A stretch of DNA of 64,000 nt. Origin: Bryobacter aggregatus MPL3. GTDB lineage: Bacteria; Acidobacteriota; Terriglobia; Bryobacterales; Bryobacteraceae. Position numbers and translations under genes: made by a program. The notes below the pieces were generated by a model. That model saw nothing but the letters and a program-made list of their open reading frames with translations. It ran no database searches and was not told the origin of the DNA. The DNA lies in assembly GCF_000702445.1 (NCBI RefSeq), contig NZ_JNIF01000003.1, forward strand, positions 2,232,001 through 2,296,000. Direction: 5' to 3'. This document shows positions 63,770-64,000 of this stretch, one piece after another; position 1 is the first letter of the stretch; the number at the start of each line of letters is the position of its first letter.

Positions 63770-64000
63770 GAAAGGTCATGCGTACTGGCCCATCGCTCTC
63801 CTCTGATCGTCTGAGTCGTCAGAGGTCTCGGCAACTTAACGCTGGTGAACTCAGCCAGCGGCAGACTTGGGCATCCCGATTTAGCTGCGCCCAGGCTCTT
63901 CGTCTACGTCCCACAGTAGAGCCGTCCTGATTCCACGCTGCCGTCAATTACTCCCGACCGTGGAGGACATGAACCGAAGTCCACGTTGATATGTAGAAGC

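Noticed and set aside
63423-63779. 118-residue minus-strand frame containing NEVNDYFKNDVAEATSMLRM
   Set aside because: Its second half is out of frame with, and overlaps, the better-supported 63262-63567 gene; the first half covers short hairpins that mimic coding repeats.
63600-63780. Cluster of short hairpins considered as a CRISPR-like or REP array
   Set aside because: The repeats differ in sequence and spacing and do not recur regularly; no array periodicity is present.

Overview
The window looks like a chromosomal segment of an Acidobacteriota bacterium, probably close to the Solibacter/Bryobacter lineage. That placement is inferred from gene content, not from a marker gene. The pointers are a PadR regulator paired with a very large MacB/FtsX permease of the acidobacterial 'ADOP' type, Oar-like TonB-dependent receptors with an N-terminal carboxypeptidase-regulatory domain, an ECF sigma factor of the acidobacterial TIGR02999 type, a Ser/Thr kinase fused to TPRs, and RHS and Ig-like secreted giants.

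Layout. 1-6294: a heavy-metal RND efflux operon (permease, adaptor, outer-membrane lipoprotein, minus strand) divergent from an OmpR-type regulator and its sensor kinase. 6299-7099: a secreted LamG-type protein. 7105-13107: a second tripartite RND pump behind its own PadR regulator, whose 5' end and operator are tandemly duplicated. 13358-16646: a decayed PadR/ADOP remnant next to an intact PadR-ADOP pair. 17209-21352: a tRNA-fMet locus carrying what looks like the scar of an integrative element: a degenerate 3' tRNA copy, an IS630 element, an aldehyde dehydrogenase and a broken gene, with no integrase. 21428-27323: metabolic and stress genes (NAD(P)-binding protein, ring-cleavage-like VOC protein, small catalase, two four-helix DUF2383-like proteins, cytochrome-PQQ dehydrogenase). 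27478-34104: two large TonB-dependent receptors on opposite strands separated by a strong hairpin. 34242-38936: a membrane PAS-LuxR regulator, an ECF sigma factor and a TPR kinase broken near its 3' end. 38959-44001: a tyrosinase cassette of otherwise unrecognised proteins, its last gene split by an IS630-type element. 44139-46029: a decayed ABC transporter beside an intact PadR gene and a membrane protein. 46043-48864: a molybdenum hydroxylase pair. 50124-51682: a terminase encoded as two overlapping genes (ATPase and nuclease) with no other phage genes around. 52151-63255: a secreted-protein cluster ending in an RHS protein with a C-terminal toxin-like tail and a candidate immunity gene.

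How it works together. Much of the segment handles the cell envelope and its environment: two efflux pumps with their own switches, substrate receptors, periplasmic oxidoreductases (PQQ, molybdenum and copper enzymes) and large secreted proteins. The segment also carries many fresh lesions (tandem duplication, internal deletions, frameshifts, IS insertions). The least explained parts are the tyrosinase cassette, the stand-alone split terminase, and the Ig-repeat/RHS cluster.
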